From Pirellulaceae bacterium (GTDB lineage Bacteria > Planctomycetota > Planctomycetia > Pirellulales > Pirellulaceae), in contig JALSIV010000390.1 of assembly GCA_026989685.1 (NCBI GenBank), forward strand, positions 1-44,401: DNA of 44,401 nucleotides, read 5' to 3'. A program made the position numbers and the translations under genes. Below the pieces are notes generated by a model that had not been told where the DNA came from, did not search any database, and saw nothing but the letters and a program-made list of their open reading frames with translations. Each line of letters starts with the position of its first letter. Position 1 is the stretch's first letter. Shown here one piece after another: positions 1-9,541 of this stretch.

Positions 1-276
1 CCGTCCGGCGCCGAGTCGACCGGCCGCGCATCTCAACAGGACAACGCACGGGTCACTCATACGGATTGGCTCACGCCCGACCAGTGGATGTTCGTCAACG
101 GAGATTTGCGTTCGGTGTTGCTCGATGCCCGCGACTTGCCGAATGCAGTGGACCGGAACAGTGCCGGTTCCGCCGGTGTGGATGGCCGTTCGTTTGACAA
201 GCCCGGGGAAACCGGTGGCGGTTTCAACTGGCTGGAGGGCATCGGAAATGGGACGGATGGGAAATGGGACGGATAA
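1..276 (+). CDS. C-terminal part of a CDS truncated by the left edge; hypothetical protein
   Basis: Frame 1 is open from base 1 to TAA at 274-276; protein-like ...DWLTPDQWMFVNGDLRSVLLDARDLPNAVDRNSAGSAGVDGRSF... No family recognised. Confidence 0.5.
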   Translation, partial: PSGAESTGRASQQDNARVTHTDWLTPDQWMFVNGDLRSVLLDARDLPNAVDRNSAGSAGVDGRSFDKPGETGGGFNWLEGIGNGTDGKWDG

Positions 277-354
277 GACCGAGACGACCGATCGGACACG
301 GCCTTGGCCGCATTCATGGCGACAACGACAGAGAGACACATACATGGCATTGTG

Positions 355-487
355 CCTCACACCTCACACTTCACCCCTCACACCTCACCCCTCACCCCTC
401 ACACCTCACACCTCACCCCTCACACCTCACACCTCACCCCTCACCCCTCACACCTCACACCTCACCCCTCACACCTCACACCTCAAA
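355..487. repeat. Heptanucleotide tandem array, unit CCTCAC(A/C), 19 units
   Basis: Units counted every 7 bp from 355 (cctcaca) to 481 (cctcaaa). The 7th base alternates A/C with a frequent A-A-C super-pattern. Confidence 0.95.
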
Positions 488-518
488 ACCGGCATCGCCG
501 GTTGAAGGAGTCTCGATC

Positions 519-2042
519 GTGACTACCCTAATCCGTTATCTGCTGCTCGGCGCGTTGATCGCCGTCGCCTGTCCGGTACTGGAAGCTCAAGTTCGCATCG
601 GGCCCAGGGGTCCGTACCGGATCGATGCCGACGAGGAGGACGCTGGCTCGGAGCGATGGGACATCGAGGCGACACCGGCTGCGGTTCCCGAGCTGGCGTT
701 GGCGTATTCGCTGCTGCCCGATCCGGCGTTGGCTCTTCCCGGAAATGCGGTGGCGTTCTATCGCGAGGCATTGTTGGAGCTCCAGCGCACGTTGGCGATG
801 CGACGGAGTCTGTTGAGCGATATGGCTGCGTGGCAGGATCTTCGCCCGGCCCGGCTGCCCGCCGATCGGGCTCGCCTGGTTGTGCGAGAGTTTTCCGGCG
901 TCCTCGATTTGGTTCGAGCGGGGGCACAGCGGATCGATACCGACTGGGGGATGCTCGAGGACCGGGCGGCCAGCCGATGGCACCCCTCGTTGCCGGCACT
1001 GCGATTTTCCGATGCGATCGAGTTGTCTCGCTGCCTGGCGCTGATCGACCTCGCGTGCCGGCTGGCGATGGCGGAGGGAGACTACGCGGAAGCCGAACCG
1101 TGGCTGCAGTGCGGCTGGCGGCTGGCTAACGACATCGGCCGGCGCCCCCGACTGAATGACCAGATCACGGCGGTAGGCTTGGGAAACCGCATGTTGGTGA
1201 CGGTGCGTCACTGGATCGGTTCCCCCGACTCCCCCAACTTGTTCTGGGCGCTGGCCCGGCTCGAGTTGCCGATCGGCGACTCGAAGCGCGCGTTGGAATA
1301 CGAACTCAGGATTCCCGAGCTATGGATCGGCGCGGGGGATGATGCGCCGTGGACTCGATCAAAAGAAGAGTGGAACGCGATTTATCGGCGCCTGACCCAG
1401 GCGGTGACTGGCGGCGACCGTCGGAATGAGGTCGTGCTGCGGATGACTCTGATCCAGTCATATCCACTGGCGAAGCGCGAACTGCAGTCGTGGGGCTACT
1501 CGCCGGACCAGTTGGCTCGCCTTCCCGCCCGAGGAATGGTGTTATTGCACCAGTATCATGTGGCCAGGCACAACCGCCATGCCTTGGTCAAGTGGCTGGC
1601 ACTGCCCGAGCCTGCTTGCAGCCAGGGGATGCGCCGAACGCTACGGCAACTCCGAGAAGAGGGTTGGATCGGTACCGGTATGACCGCGGAAGGAGTGCCC
1701 CGGCGCGACTGGCTCGACCGAGTAGGCCACTCGGCGGAGCAGGCGACCCGCTACTATTTCACCATTCGCGATTCCCAACAGTTGCTACTTGCCAAGCGCA
1801 ACGCATTGATGGTCGTGGAAGCTCTGCGCCATTTCGCGGCCCGGCACGATGGCAGGCTTCCTCAGAGACTCGAGGAAATCACATCGCTACCCGTTCCCAT
1901 CAATCCGCTGACCCGCCAGGCGTTTGGATATCGGAGGCTCTCCGATCGTGCCGCGGAAGTGTTGATTGACGGGGACGAGAATGCCAAAGAGAATTTGGCT
2001 ACGGGAGCGTGGCGTATCTTACGGATCGACGTTCGGCCGTAG
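519..2042 (+). CDS. Secreted planctomycete hypothetical protein
   Basis: GTG at 519 with Shine-Dalgarno GAAGGAG (504-510). Signal-peptide-like MTTLIRYLLLGALIAVACPVLEAQ. The longer ATG at 264 would translate the heptamer array and is rejected. Confidence 0.75.
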   Translation: MTTLIRYLLLGALIAVACPVLEAQVRIGPRGPYRIDADEEDAGSERWDIEATPAAVPELALAYSLLPDPALALPGNAVAFYREALLELQRTLAMRRSLLSDMAAWQDLRPARLPADRARLVVREFSGVLDLVRAGAQRIDTDWGMLEDRAASRWHPSLPALRFSDAIELSRCLALIDLACRLAMAEGDYAEAEPWLQCGWRLANDIGRRPRLNDQITAVGLGNRMLVTVRHWIGSPDSPNLFWALARLELPIGDSKRALEYELRIPELWIGAGDDAPWTRSKEEWNAIYRRLTQAVTGGDRRNEVVLRMTLIQSYPLAKRELQSWGYSPDQLARLPARGMVLLHQYHVARHNRHALVKWLALPEPACSQGMRRTLRQLREEGWIGTGMTAEGVPRRDWLDRVGHSAEQATRYYFTIRDSQQLLLAKRNALMVVEALRHFAARHDGRLPQRLEEITSLPVPINPLTRQAFGYRRLSDRAAEVLIDGDENAKENLATGAWRILRIDVRP

Positions 2043-2053
2043 TACGACCGGAG

Positions 2054-2081
2054 AGACTGAAGACTGAAGACTGAAGGCTGT
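2054..2081. repeat. Short heptamer array AGACTGA x3 + AGGCTGT
   Basis: agactga at 2054, 2061 and 2068, then aggctgt at 2075; followed by conserved flank 2076-2118. Confidence 0.85.
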
Positions 2082-2118
2082 AGGGATGGTGGTGACAACC
2101 GAAAGCCAGTGCAACATG
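2076..2118. repeat. Dispersed flank repeat copy (homologous to 12123-12165, opposite strand)
   Basis: Reverse complement catgttgcactggctttcggttgtcaccaccatccctacagcc aligns gap-free to 12123-12165. Confidence 0.85.
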
Positions 2119-2276
2119 CGCGCACGGCGCGCGGACGTGATAAAGTAAGGCTCCAACACGATTTTCCAAGGAACCGTTCACCTCTCTTGTGTCCATCCCT
2201 ACACCGATTGAAATCCCGACACGTTTCGTCCTTCCGCTTGGGCGGGGACGGTCCCTCTACTTGACAGGAGACTCTC

Positions 2277-3932
2277 ATGCTCTCATCTCGACGGCCCCAC
2301 GATGCGACTCGCACGACAATCCGGCTGGTTCTTCACCTGGTGGTGATTACCGGAACGTTGACCTGCTTGGGAGCGGGCGAGATTGCGGCTCAGCAGCATC
2401 CTCTGGACCGCTTCCTGACAGACTCGACGCTGCTGGTCGCTCGACTCGACCTGGACAAAGCCAGGCTGCCGGAGGCTCTGCAAGCCATCGAGGGATCGAA
2501 CGCCAAAGGGCGGCAGTTGGTCCAAGGATTGCGAAAGTGGCAGCAGAAGTCGTTCCTCCCCTTGTTGAGCGATGCCGGAGTTCGCGAATGCTATCTGGTG
2601 TCGGACATCATGGACGTGCAGCAGGGCCCCGGCTTCCTCGTCTTGCCGGTTCCTGGACCGGACGGAGAGACCAAGGCGGCCAAGTTGGCCGAGTCGCTGC
2701 AGTCGTATTTCGCCGACCGTTCACTGGTGATGCTCAACGATCCCAACTTCCGGACAGTACGGACGTTTGGGAGTCGGGTGTTCATAGGACACCGCCGAAT
2801 GCTGAAACGATTGCAGAGCGCCGAGTCGGCTGCGCGAGAAGACATCTTGAAACGGCTGGCGGCTGACAGCGATGCGGCATTGGATGTGTGGCTGGTTCCC
2901 ACCGCCGAATACCGGGAACTGGTTGCCGAGTTTCCCATCCCTTTTCCGTCTCAAGTGGCCGACACCTGGGATGAAGTATGTGACCGCTTCGAGTGGATCG
3001 GCTTGCATCTGTCCCTGGTTCCCCGCATCGCGTTGCAAGCCGAAATCGCCGCCGCCGACGAGGCCGCGGCGAAGAAGTGGCGGGATCTGCTGCTGGCGCT
3101 CCGAGGCATGCTTGACCGTGAATTCAAGGAAGGTGTGCAACGCGCCGGGCCTCCGGGGCGGTCCAACTATCAGGCGATCATCGTCGGAGCCGTCGCCCAA
3201 GCGTCGGTTCAGCAGAATGGCACGATGGTGCAGGCCACAGCGAAAATCGATTCTCCGCAGGCGAGCACCCGCGTCCTGGCTTACGCGCTGGGGACGATCG
3301 CCGCGGCGCTGGCGAAGACACCGGAAATCGAATCCGGCAACCGACTGAGATATCAGGCGATCGCCATGCACAACTTCCATAATGATCACGGTTCGTTTCC
3401 GCCGTCGGCGAGTTATGATGACAACGGCGAACCGCTGCTCAGTTGGCGGGTTCACCTTCTGCCCTATCTGGGCGATGAAGCGGTCGCGCTATACCAGCGT
3501 TTTCGACTCGACGAACCGTGGAACAGTCCGCACAACAAGGCACTGATCGCGAAGATGCCGAAGGTCTTTCAAGATCCAAGTGGGAAGGTCAAGGAGCCCG
3601 GCATGACGCGGATCGTGGTCCCTATCGGCGAGGGCTTCGTTTTCGATGGCTCGGAGACCGGTGTTCGCATACGCGACATTCGCGATGGTACCAGTAACAC
3701 GATCATGATGATCGAGGCGGCTCCCGAGAGTGCCGTAATTTGGACCCGGCCGCAGGATCTGGTGATCGATCCGAAGGCCCCGCTGAAGGGAGTCGTAGCG
3801 GCGGGCCAATCGCACTTCAACGTGCTGGCGGTCGACGGCGCCCTGCATCGGGTTCTCGGTACGATCGATAAGAAGAAGTTCATGGCGTTGCTGACTCGGG
3901 ACGGACGAGAGGTGATCGGCGGCTGGGAGTGA
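2277..3932 (+). CDS. DUF1559 domain-containing protein
   Basis: ...AIAMHNFHNDHGSFPPSASYDDNGEPLLSWRVHLLPYLGDEAVALYQRFRLDEPWNSPHNKAL... is typical of DUF1559; Shine-Dalgarno caggag upstream. Confidence 0.85.
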   Translation: MLSSRRPHDATRTTIRLVLHLVVITGTLTCLGAGEIAAQQHPLDRFLTDSTLLVARLDLDKARLPEALQAIEGSNAKGRQLVQGLRKWQQKSFLPLLSDAGVRECYLVSDIMDVQQGPGFLVLPVPGPDGETKAAKLAESLQSYFADRSLVMLNDPNFRTVRTFGSRVFIGHRRMLKRLQSAESAAREDILKRLAADSDAALDVWLVPTAEYRELVAEFPIPFPSQVADTWDEVCDRFEWIGLHLSLVPRIALQAEIAAADEAAAKKWRDLLLALRGMLDREFKEGVQRAGPPGRSNYQAIIVGAVAQASVQQNGTMVQATAKIDSPQASTRVLAYALGTIAAALAKTPEIESGNRLRYQAIAMHNFHNDHGSFPPSASYDDNGEPLLSWRVHLLPYLGDEAVALYQRFRLDEPWNSPHNKALIAKMPKVFQDPSGKVKEPGMTRIVVPIGEGFVFDGSETGVRIRDIRDGTSNTIMMIEAAPESAVIWTRPQDLVIDPKAPLKGVVAAGQSHFNVLAVDGALHRVLGTIDKKKFMALLTRDGREVIGGWE

Positions 3933-3950
3933 CGTACTGAGCGGATCTGC

Positions 3951-4022
3951 GCGCTTGAGCGGATGGGCACTCATCCCGGTCTGTCGCGGCACGCCGCAGG
4001 CGAGGGCCCGCCGCTCAAACGC
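3951..4022. other. Imperfect inverted repeat enclosing two small hairpins (multi-branched fold)
   Basis: Arms gcgcttgagcgg (3951-3962) and ccgctcaaacgc (4011-4022), 11/12 complementary. Inside: GATGggcactCATC and GCGGcacgCCGC. Confidence 0.6.
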
Positions 4023-4071
4023 CGGTTCCCAAAGCAAGGGCTGACTGGCATGATGTGTGCTCGGTGTCTCG

Positions 4072-4088
4072 ACCGTTGAAACAACGGT
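4072..4088 (+). promoter_or_regulatory. Perfect hairpin in the 5' leader of the OCD-family gene
   Basis: ACCGTTG-AAA-CAACGGT, 7-bp stem, 27 bp before ATG 4116. Confidence 0.55.
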
Positions 4089-4115
4089 GTCATCAGGCAA
4101 GAGGAATCGCACATC

Positions 4116-5180
4116 ATGGCCCGCTCCCACGAAATCACGTTCAAGTACTTGTCCCAGGAAGACCTGCTCCGCAGCGGCTGTCTCGATTTCCGCATGGCGA
4201 TCGAGGCGGTCGAATCGGCGTTGCGGGCCCATCGAGCGGGCAAGGTGTTGTTCCCCGAGAAGATCGTGCAGATCTTCAATGAGGAAACCCAGGAGCGGAT
4301 CAATTGTCTTCCCGCCACGCTGCTCGAGGAAGGCGTGTGCGGAATGAAGTGGGTATCGGTATTTCCGCCCAACGTTCGGGAGGGGCTGCAGAACCTGAGC
4401 GCCCTGTTCGTTCTTTCGGAGATCGAGCACGGATTTCCGATCGCGGTGATGGAGGGAACGCTCTGTTCCAACATGCGAGTCGGCGCGGTGGGAGCGACGG
4501 CGGCCAAGTATCTGGCCCCCGAGGATGCCCGAGTGATCGGATTCATCGGTTCGGGCGAACAAGCCAAGATGCACCTGTTGGCCATGAAGACGGTGCGTCC
4601 CGGTCTCGAGGTCTGCAAGGTCTCGGCTGCCACGCCGCCCGAAGAGGAGGCGTTCGTGGAAGAGATGTCGCGGATTCTGCCTCGAATGACGTTCGAAACG
4701 GCGGGCACCGACGGTTCGAAAGCGATGAGCGATGCCGACATTTTGGTTACGGCCACCAGTGCGCAGGCTCCTCTGCTCAAGGCGGCGTGGATGAAGCCGG
4801 GCGCTTTTTATAGCCACATCGGTGGCTGGGAGGACGAATTCGCCGTGGCCGAGCAGTGCGACAAGATCGTTTGCGACGACTGGGAAACGGTCAAACATCG
4901 CACGCAGACGCTCAGCCGCATGTACCAGGCGGGAGAGCTGTCGGACGACGACATCCATGCCAATCTCGATGAGATCGTGACCGGCGAAAAACCGGGCCGG
5001 ACTTCGGCGGAGGAGCGGATCTACTTCAACGCGGTCGGTCTGGCGTTCGTCGACGTGGCCATCGCGCTGGAGATGTACCGCCGAGCCGCTGGCAAGCACG
5101 CCGGGCAGACGCTGACTTTGCAAAAGTGCATGATCTTCGAGCATCCCGAAATCCGGCATTGGGTGCAGTTCGACTTCTAA
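4116..5180 (+). CDS. Ornithine cyclodeaminase / mu-crystallin family protein
   Basis: Rossmann core ...ARVIGFIGSGEQAKMHLLAM..., MRVGAVGATAAKYLA and ILVTATSAQAPLLKAAWMKPGAFYSHIGG. Confidence 0.85.
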   Translation: MARSHEITFKYLSQEDLLRSGCLDFRMAIEAVESALRAHRAGKVLFPEKIVQIFNEETQERINCLPATLLEEGVCGMKWVSVFPPNVREGLQNLSALFVLSEIEHGFPIAVMEGTLCSNMRVGAVGATAAKYLAPEDARVIGFIGSGEQAKMHLLAMKTVRPGLEVCKVSAATPPEEEAFVEEMSRILPRMTFETAGTDGSKAMSDADILVTATSAQAPLLKAAWMKPGAFYSHIGGWEDEFAVAEQCDKIVCDDWETVKHRTQTLSRMYQAGELSDDDIHANLDEIVTGEKPGRTSAEERIYFNAVGLAFVDVAIALEMYRRAAGKHAGQTLTLQKCMIFEHPEIRHWVQFDF

Positions 5181-5202
5181 CGCGCGTTTCGCCCGCAGGG
5201 CC

Positions 5203-5223
5203 GGAGGCTGGAGACCGGAGCTT
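5203..5223. repeat. Short heptamer array GGAGNNN x3
   Basis: ggaggct, ggagacc, ggagctt at 7-bp spacing, next to GC-rich 5181-5202. Confidence 0.6.
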
Positions 5224-5423
5224 CATCTGTTTCGCCGATCGACGGCTTCCGTTCGCAGGTTCCCCTTGGTCTTGCCGGATGTGGAACCGTTCGTCGACGC
5301 CCTCCGGCAGTACTGCGAAGTGGAAGAGAAGACGCGGGCGCCCCGCCGCAAGGGGGGAGTGTATGGTGGCGAGGCGACCAACTAAAATAAATGAACTTTG
5401 ATTGGTAAACGGAGGTTGACAGG

Positions 5424-7766
5424 ATGACGGTGCGATGGTGGCTGAGGGCGATCGGGTTGACCGCATGGCTGGCTGCGCCTCTTTGGTCGGGCGAGTCGGA
5501 ATCCGAAAAGCAGATCGTATTTCAACGCGACATCCAGCCGATCTTAAGCGAGCACTGCGCCGCCTGTCACGGCGGTGTCAAACGCGAGGGTGGATTCAGC
5601 GTGGTCAGCCGCGAGCTGCTTTTGAGTGAAACCGACTCGGGAGATCCGGCGTTGGTACCCGGTCGTCCCGACGAGAGTGGATTGCTGCTGCGCGTCGCTT
5701 CCACGGACCCCGATGAACGGATGCCGCCGGAAAAACCGCCGTTGCCGCCCGAGTCGATTGCACGGCTGCGCCGGTGGATCGAGATGGGAGCTCCTTGGCC
5801 CAAGCACTGGTCGTACGCTCCCATCCGCAGGCCGGAGATACCGGCGGGGGAGAAGCGGCATCCGGTCGACTTTTTTGTGCAGCGCCGTTTGAGTGAGCAC
5901 CACGTCGAACCGGCTCCGGCGGCGGACCGCCGCACACTGATCCGCCGGCTGTCACTCGATTTGACGGGACTCTTGCCGACACCGGAAGAGATCGATCAAT
6001 TCCTGAATGACAAGTCGGCCGACGCTTACGAGCGACTGGTCGATCGCTTGCTCGCGTCGCCTCATTTCGGTGAACGGTGGGCTCGCCATTGGCTGGATGA
6101 AGCCCGCTATGCCGACTCGGAAGGTTACGAGAAGGACTCGCCGAAGAAGGACGCCTACCACTACCGCGACTGGGTCATCCGGGCGCTCAACGAGGACATG
6201 CCGTTCGACCAGTTCACGATCCGGCAGATCGCCGGCGATCTGCTGCCGGACGCGACCAACGACGATCTGATCGCCACCAAGTTCCACCTCCAGGCTCAGT
6301 ACAACCTGGAAGGCGGTGTCGATGCCGAAGAGGACCGGACCAAGCGGGTCATCGATCGACTGAACACCGTGGGAACGGTGTGGTTGGGCACGACGATCGG
6401 CTGCTGTCAGTGCCACAACCATCCGTACGATCCGTTCGACATGAGCGACTTCTATGCCATGTATGCTTTTTTCAACAACATGGAGATGGCAGCGGATTTC
6501 TTGAAGGACGAGCCGAAGGATGCACCTCAGCGCCGGGAAGAACGAGCCAAGAGGTGGAAGGAGATTTCCCGACTGCTTGCCGATCAAGTCCACGACAAGA
6601 ACTTGAATACTCGCACGCAGGCGAAGTTGACTCAACTGCGCACCTTCGACAACACCAAGCAGTTCATCCGCTATTTGCGCGAGCGTCCGGGAGAGCGGCG
6701 CAAGACCTACGCGTTTCGTCGGGGCGATTTTTTGCAACCGCTGGTCGAAGCGGGAGAGGTCGAGCCGGATGTTCCCAGCATCCTTCCGCCCCTGAAGGCG
6801 CGAGGCGAACGAGCCGATCGGCTCGATCTGGCTCGGTGGCTGGTCAGTCCGGAGAATCCGCTGACGGCTCGAGTCACCGTCAACAAAGTGTGGATGCACT
6901 TGCTGGGCGAACCGCTGGCGGCTCAAGTCGGCGATTTCGGCTCGCGCGGCGCCGAACCGACGCATCCACGGCTACTCGACTGGTTGGCTCACTGGTTCAT
7001 CCACGATGCGAAGTGGAGTCGGAAAGAGTTGATCCGGTTGATTGTTACGTCGCACACCTACCGTCAGTCTTCGGTCGTGCGCCCCGAGTTGATCGACCGA
7101 GATCCCAACAACCGTTGGTTGGCTCGGCAGAACCGGGTTCGCTTGGAGGCGGAGATCATTCGCGACATCGCTTTGCAAGCGTCCGGTTTGTTGCACCACA
7201 AGGTCGGTGGTCCGAGTGTCTACCCACCGCTGCCGAAGATCGTGGCGCAGCAGACGTATGCAGGAGGCGGAAAGTACAATGTGTCCAAGGGGGCGGACCG
7301 TTACCGCCGCGGGCTCTACACATTCTTTCGCCGTACGGCGATCGATCCCAACCTGGCCACGTTCGACTGTCCCGACTCCAGCATGTCGCGTGCTCAGCGG
7401 GATCGCTCCAACAATCCCCTCCAGGCTCTGGCGCTGTTGCAGAACGAGGTGTTCCACGAAGCGGCTCAGGGATTCGCCGCGAGGCTACTGCAAGAGGTGC
7501 CTGGCGGTGCCGAGGAGACCCGCGACCGGCAGCGGCTGGGTCGGGCGTTTCTCATTGCGTTGGGACGCCCGCTGGAAGAGTTCGAGTACCGGCAACTGGC
7601 CCAACTGTTGAAGGAGGCTCGAGATTACTACCGGCAACACGAGAAAGATGCGGCTGCGGTCGCAGGTAACACGCAGGTAGAGAAAGTCGGCAAGTCGGAG
7701 CAGGCGGCCTGGGTCGCCACGACTCGCACGATTCTCAATCTCGACGAATTCATCACCCGCAACTGA
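5424..7766 (+). CDS. PSCyt1/DUF1549/DUF1553 domain planctomycete cytochrome-type protein
   Basis: Signal peptide, heme motif CAACH (ILSEHCAACHGG), GCCQCHNHPYDPF, LSLDLTGLLPTPEEIDQFL, SPHFGERWARHWLDEARYADS, NRSNNPLQALALLQN-like tail. Confidence 0.93.
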   Translation: MTVRWWLRAIGLTAWLAAPLWSGESESEKQIVFQRDIQPILSEHCAACHGGVKREGGFSVVSRELLLSETDSGDPALVPGRPDESGLLLRVASTDPDERMPPEKPPLPPESIARLRRWIEMGAPWPKHWSYAPIRRPEIPAGEKRHPVDFFVQRRLSEHHVEPAPAADRRTLIRRLSLDLTGLLPTPEEIDQFLNDKSADAYERLVDRLLASPHFGERWARHWLDEARYADSEGYEKDSPKKDAYHYRDWVIRALNEDMPFDQFTIRQIAGDLLPDATNDDLIATKFHLQAQYNLEGGVDAEEDRTKRVIDRLNTVGTVWLGTTIGCCQCHNHPYDPFDMSDFYAMYAFFNNMEMAADFLKDEPKDAPQRREERAKRWKEISRLLADQVHDKNLNTRTQAKLTQLRTFDNTKQFIRYLRERPGERRKTYAFRRGDFLQPLVEAGEVEPDVPSILPPLKARGERADRLDLARWLVSPENPLTARVTVNKVWMHLLGEPLAAQVGDFGSRGAEPTHPRLLDWLAHWFIHDAKWSRKELIRLIVTSHTYRQSSVVRPELIDRDPNNRWLARQNRVRLEAEIIRDIALQASGLLHHKVGGPSVYPPLPKIVAQQTYAGGGKYNVSKGADRYRRGLYTFFRRTAIDPNLATFDCPDSSMSRAQRDRSNNPLQALALLQNEVFHEAAQGFAARLLQEVPGGAEETRDRQRLGRAFLIALGRPLEEFEYRQLAQLLKEARDYYRQHEKDAAAVAGNTQVEKVGKSEQAAWVATTRTILNLDEFITRN

Positions 7767-7787
7767 ACGATAGCGAAAGTCTCCGCC

Positions 7788-9296
7788 ATGAAGACTGCTG
7801 ATTTGTATCGCCGCGAGTTTCTGACGACGTCGCTTTCCGGTTTGGGGGGAGCCGCGCTCACGGCTCTGCTGGCGGGGGACGGAGCCTTCGCCGACGGCAA
7901 GCCCAAGCGGGTCGGTTCCGCCATCGTCAGTCCGTTGGCGGAGAAGCCGCCTCATTTCGCTCCCAAAGCCAAGCACTGCATCTTCATCCTGATGGCAGGT
8001 GCTCCATCGCAGCTCGATCTGTTCGATTACAAACCGGCTTTGCAGAAGCTCAACGGAAAGCCGATGCCGGCTTCGCTGCTGGAAGGCGTCCGATTCGCCT
8101 TCATTCAGAAAGATACGGCGACGTTGATGGGATCGGATTATCAGTTTCGCCAGTATGGCCAGTGCGGGATGTGGTTCTCGGAGTTGCTGCCGCATATCGC
8201 CACCTGTGCGGACGACATCACGATGATCCGCACCATGTACACGGACCAGTTCAACCATCACCCGGGACAATTGCTGTTGCAGTGCGGACGTCCGGTATTT
8301 GGACTTCCGGCGATGGGTGCGTGGTTGTCGTACGGTCTGGGAACGATCAACCAGAATCTCCCGAGTTATGTCGTGCTTACGGCAGGACGCGGCTCGAGCG
8401 GGGGAGCGACCCTCTGGAGCAGCGGTTTTCTGCCGTCGGTCCATGCGGGGGTGTTGCTGCGCAACCAAGGGCCGCCCATATTGAATCTGGAGAATCCCAA
8501 GGGGATTCCATCGCGTCTGCAACGCAAGGCGCTCGACGTCGTGCGCGAACTGAACCAACAGCGCTACGAAGAGATCCACGATCCGGAAATCGCCAGCCGC
8601 ATCGCCGCGTACGAGTTGGCTTGGCGCATGCAATCGGCGGCGCCCGAATTGACGGATCTTTCGGGCGAGACCAAACAGACCCTGGCGGCCTACGGAGTCG
8701 ATCGCCCCGAGCCGAAATACCGTTCGGGACGTGTGGGGACGGGCGAACAGTACAAGTCGTTCGCCCGCAGTTGTCTGCTCGCGCGGCGCATGGTCGAGCG
8801 AGGCGTCCGGTTCGTCAATTTGATCTTCGCCTCGTGGGATCATCACTCGAACCTCAAGCGGGACCTCGGCTACAACACCGGTATGGTCGATCAGCCGATC
8901 GCCGCGCTGATCCGCGACTTGAAACAGCGGGGGTTGTTGGATGAGACGCTGGTGGTGTGGGGTGGCGAGTTCGGCCGAACGCCGTTGGGCGAAAACCGCC
9001 CCGGCTACAAGGCCGTGACCGGCCGGGACCACCATCCGTACGCTTTTTCGATGTTCATGGCCGGTGGAGGCATGCGGCCCGGATATACTCACGGCGAGAC
9101 CGACGAGATCGGATGGGCTCCCGTACGAGACGGCGTTCACATCAACGATCTGCAGGCGACCATGCTCCACCTGTTCGGTCTGGACCACCTGCGTCTCACC
9201 TACCGGCATCAGGGACTCGATCAGCGCCTGAGCAACGTGACGCGCGATTCGCAGGTGATCCGTGAGCTGTTGGCGGATGGGGGACGGGCAAGCTGA
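7788..9296 (+). CDS. DUF1501 domain-containing protein with Tat leader
   Basis: RREFLTTSLSGLGGAAL leader; HCIFILMAGAPSQLDLFDYKP; VVWGGEFGRTPLGENRPGYKAVTGRDHHPYAFSMFMAGGG. Pairs with the preceding DUF1549/1553 gene. Confidence 0.93.
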   Translation: MKTADLYRREFLTTSLSGLGGAALTALLAGDGAFADGKPKRVGSAIVSPLAEKPPHFAPKAKHCIFILMAGAPSQLDLFDYKPALQKLNGKPMPASLLEGVRFAFIQKDTATLMGSDYQFRQYGQCGMWFSELLPHIATCADDITMIRTMYTDQFNHHPGQLLLQCGRPVFGLPAMGAWLSYGLGTINQNLPSYVVLTAGRGSSGGATLWSSGFLPSVHAGVLLRNQGPPILNLENPKGIPSRLQRKALDVVRELNQQRYEEIHDPEIASRIAAYELAWRMQSAAPELTDLSGETKQTLAAYGVDRPEPKYRSGRVGTGEQYKSFARSCLLARRMVERGVRFVNLIFASWDHHSNLKRDLGYNTGMVDQPIAALIRDLKQRGLLDETLVVWGGEFGRTPLGENRPGYKAVTGRDHHPYAFSMFMAGGGMRPGYTHGETDEIGWAPVRDGVHINDLQATMLHLFGLDHLRLTYRHQGLDQRLSNVTRDSQVIRELLADGGRAS

Positions 9297-9331
9297 GTCG
9301 GATCGCCTACCCAGGGCGGCGCTTCGCGACT

Positions 9332-9350
9332 GGCAACCGTCTCGGTTGCC
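9332..9350. terminator. Hairpin after the DUF1501 gene, possible terminator
   Basis: GGCAACCG-TCT-CGGTTGCC perfect 8-bp stem; no T tract. Confidence 0.4.
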
Positions 9351-9541
9351 GTGGGTCTGACAGGCTGGAAGCAGATAAGGCCGATTCGGACAGCCACACG
9401 GTCGCCTCGGATCCTGTGGGGCCCGGGAGATGGCAAGTTGACCGACCGGAGCGCTGAGGAACTCGTGCAGTGGCTCGCCCGTCACGGCGTCACTCGCCCG
9501 CTCAAGGAACGAGAGGAACGTCGGCGGTCGTCGGCGCGCAA

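Noticed and set aside
355-487. CRISPR-like array
   Set aside because: Units are 7 bp and contiguous with no unique spacers.
264-518. ORF 264-2042 N-terminal extension encoding PHTSHLTPHPS repeats
   Set aside because: It is translation of the heptamer array; GTG 519 has a good Shine-Dalgarno and a signal peptide.
3489-5159. 556-aa minus-strand ORF
   Set aside because: High-GC shadow ORF opposite DUF1559/OCD genes; R/H/Q-rich with no domain-like features.
7485-9485. 666-aa minus-strand ORF
   Set aside because: Antisense shadow of the DUF1501 gene.
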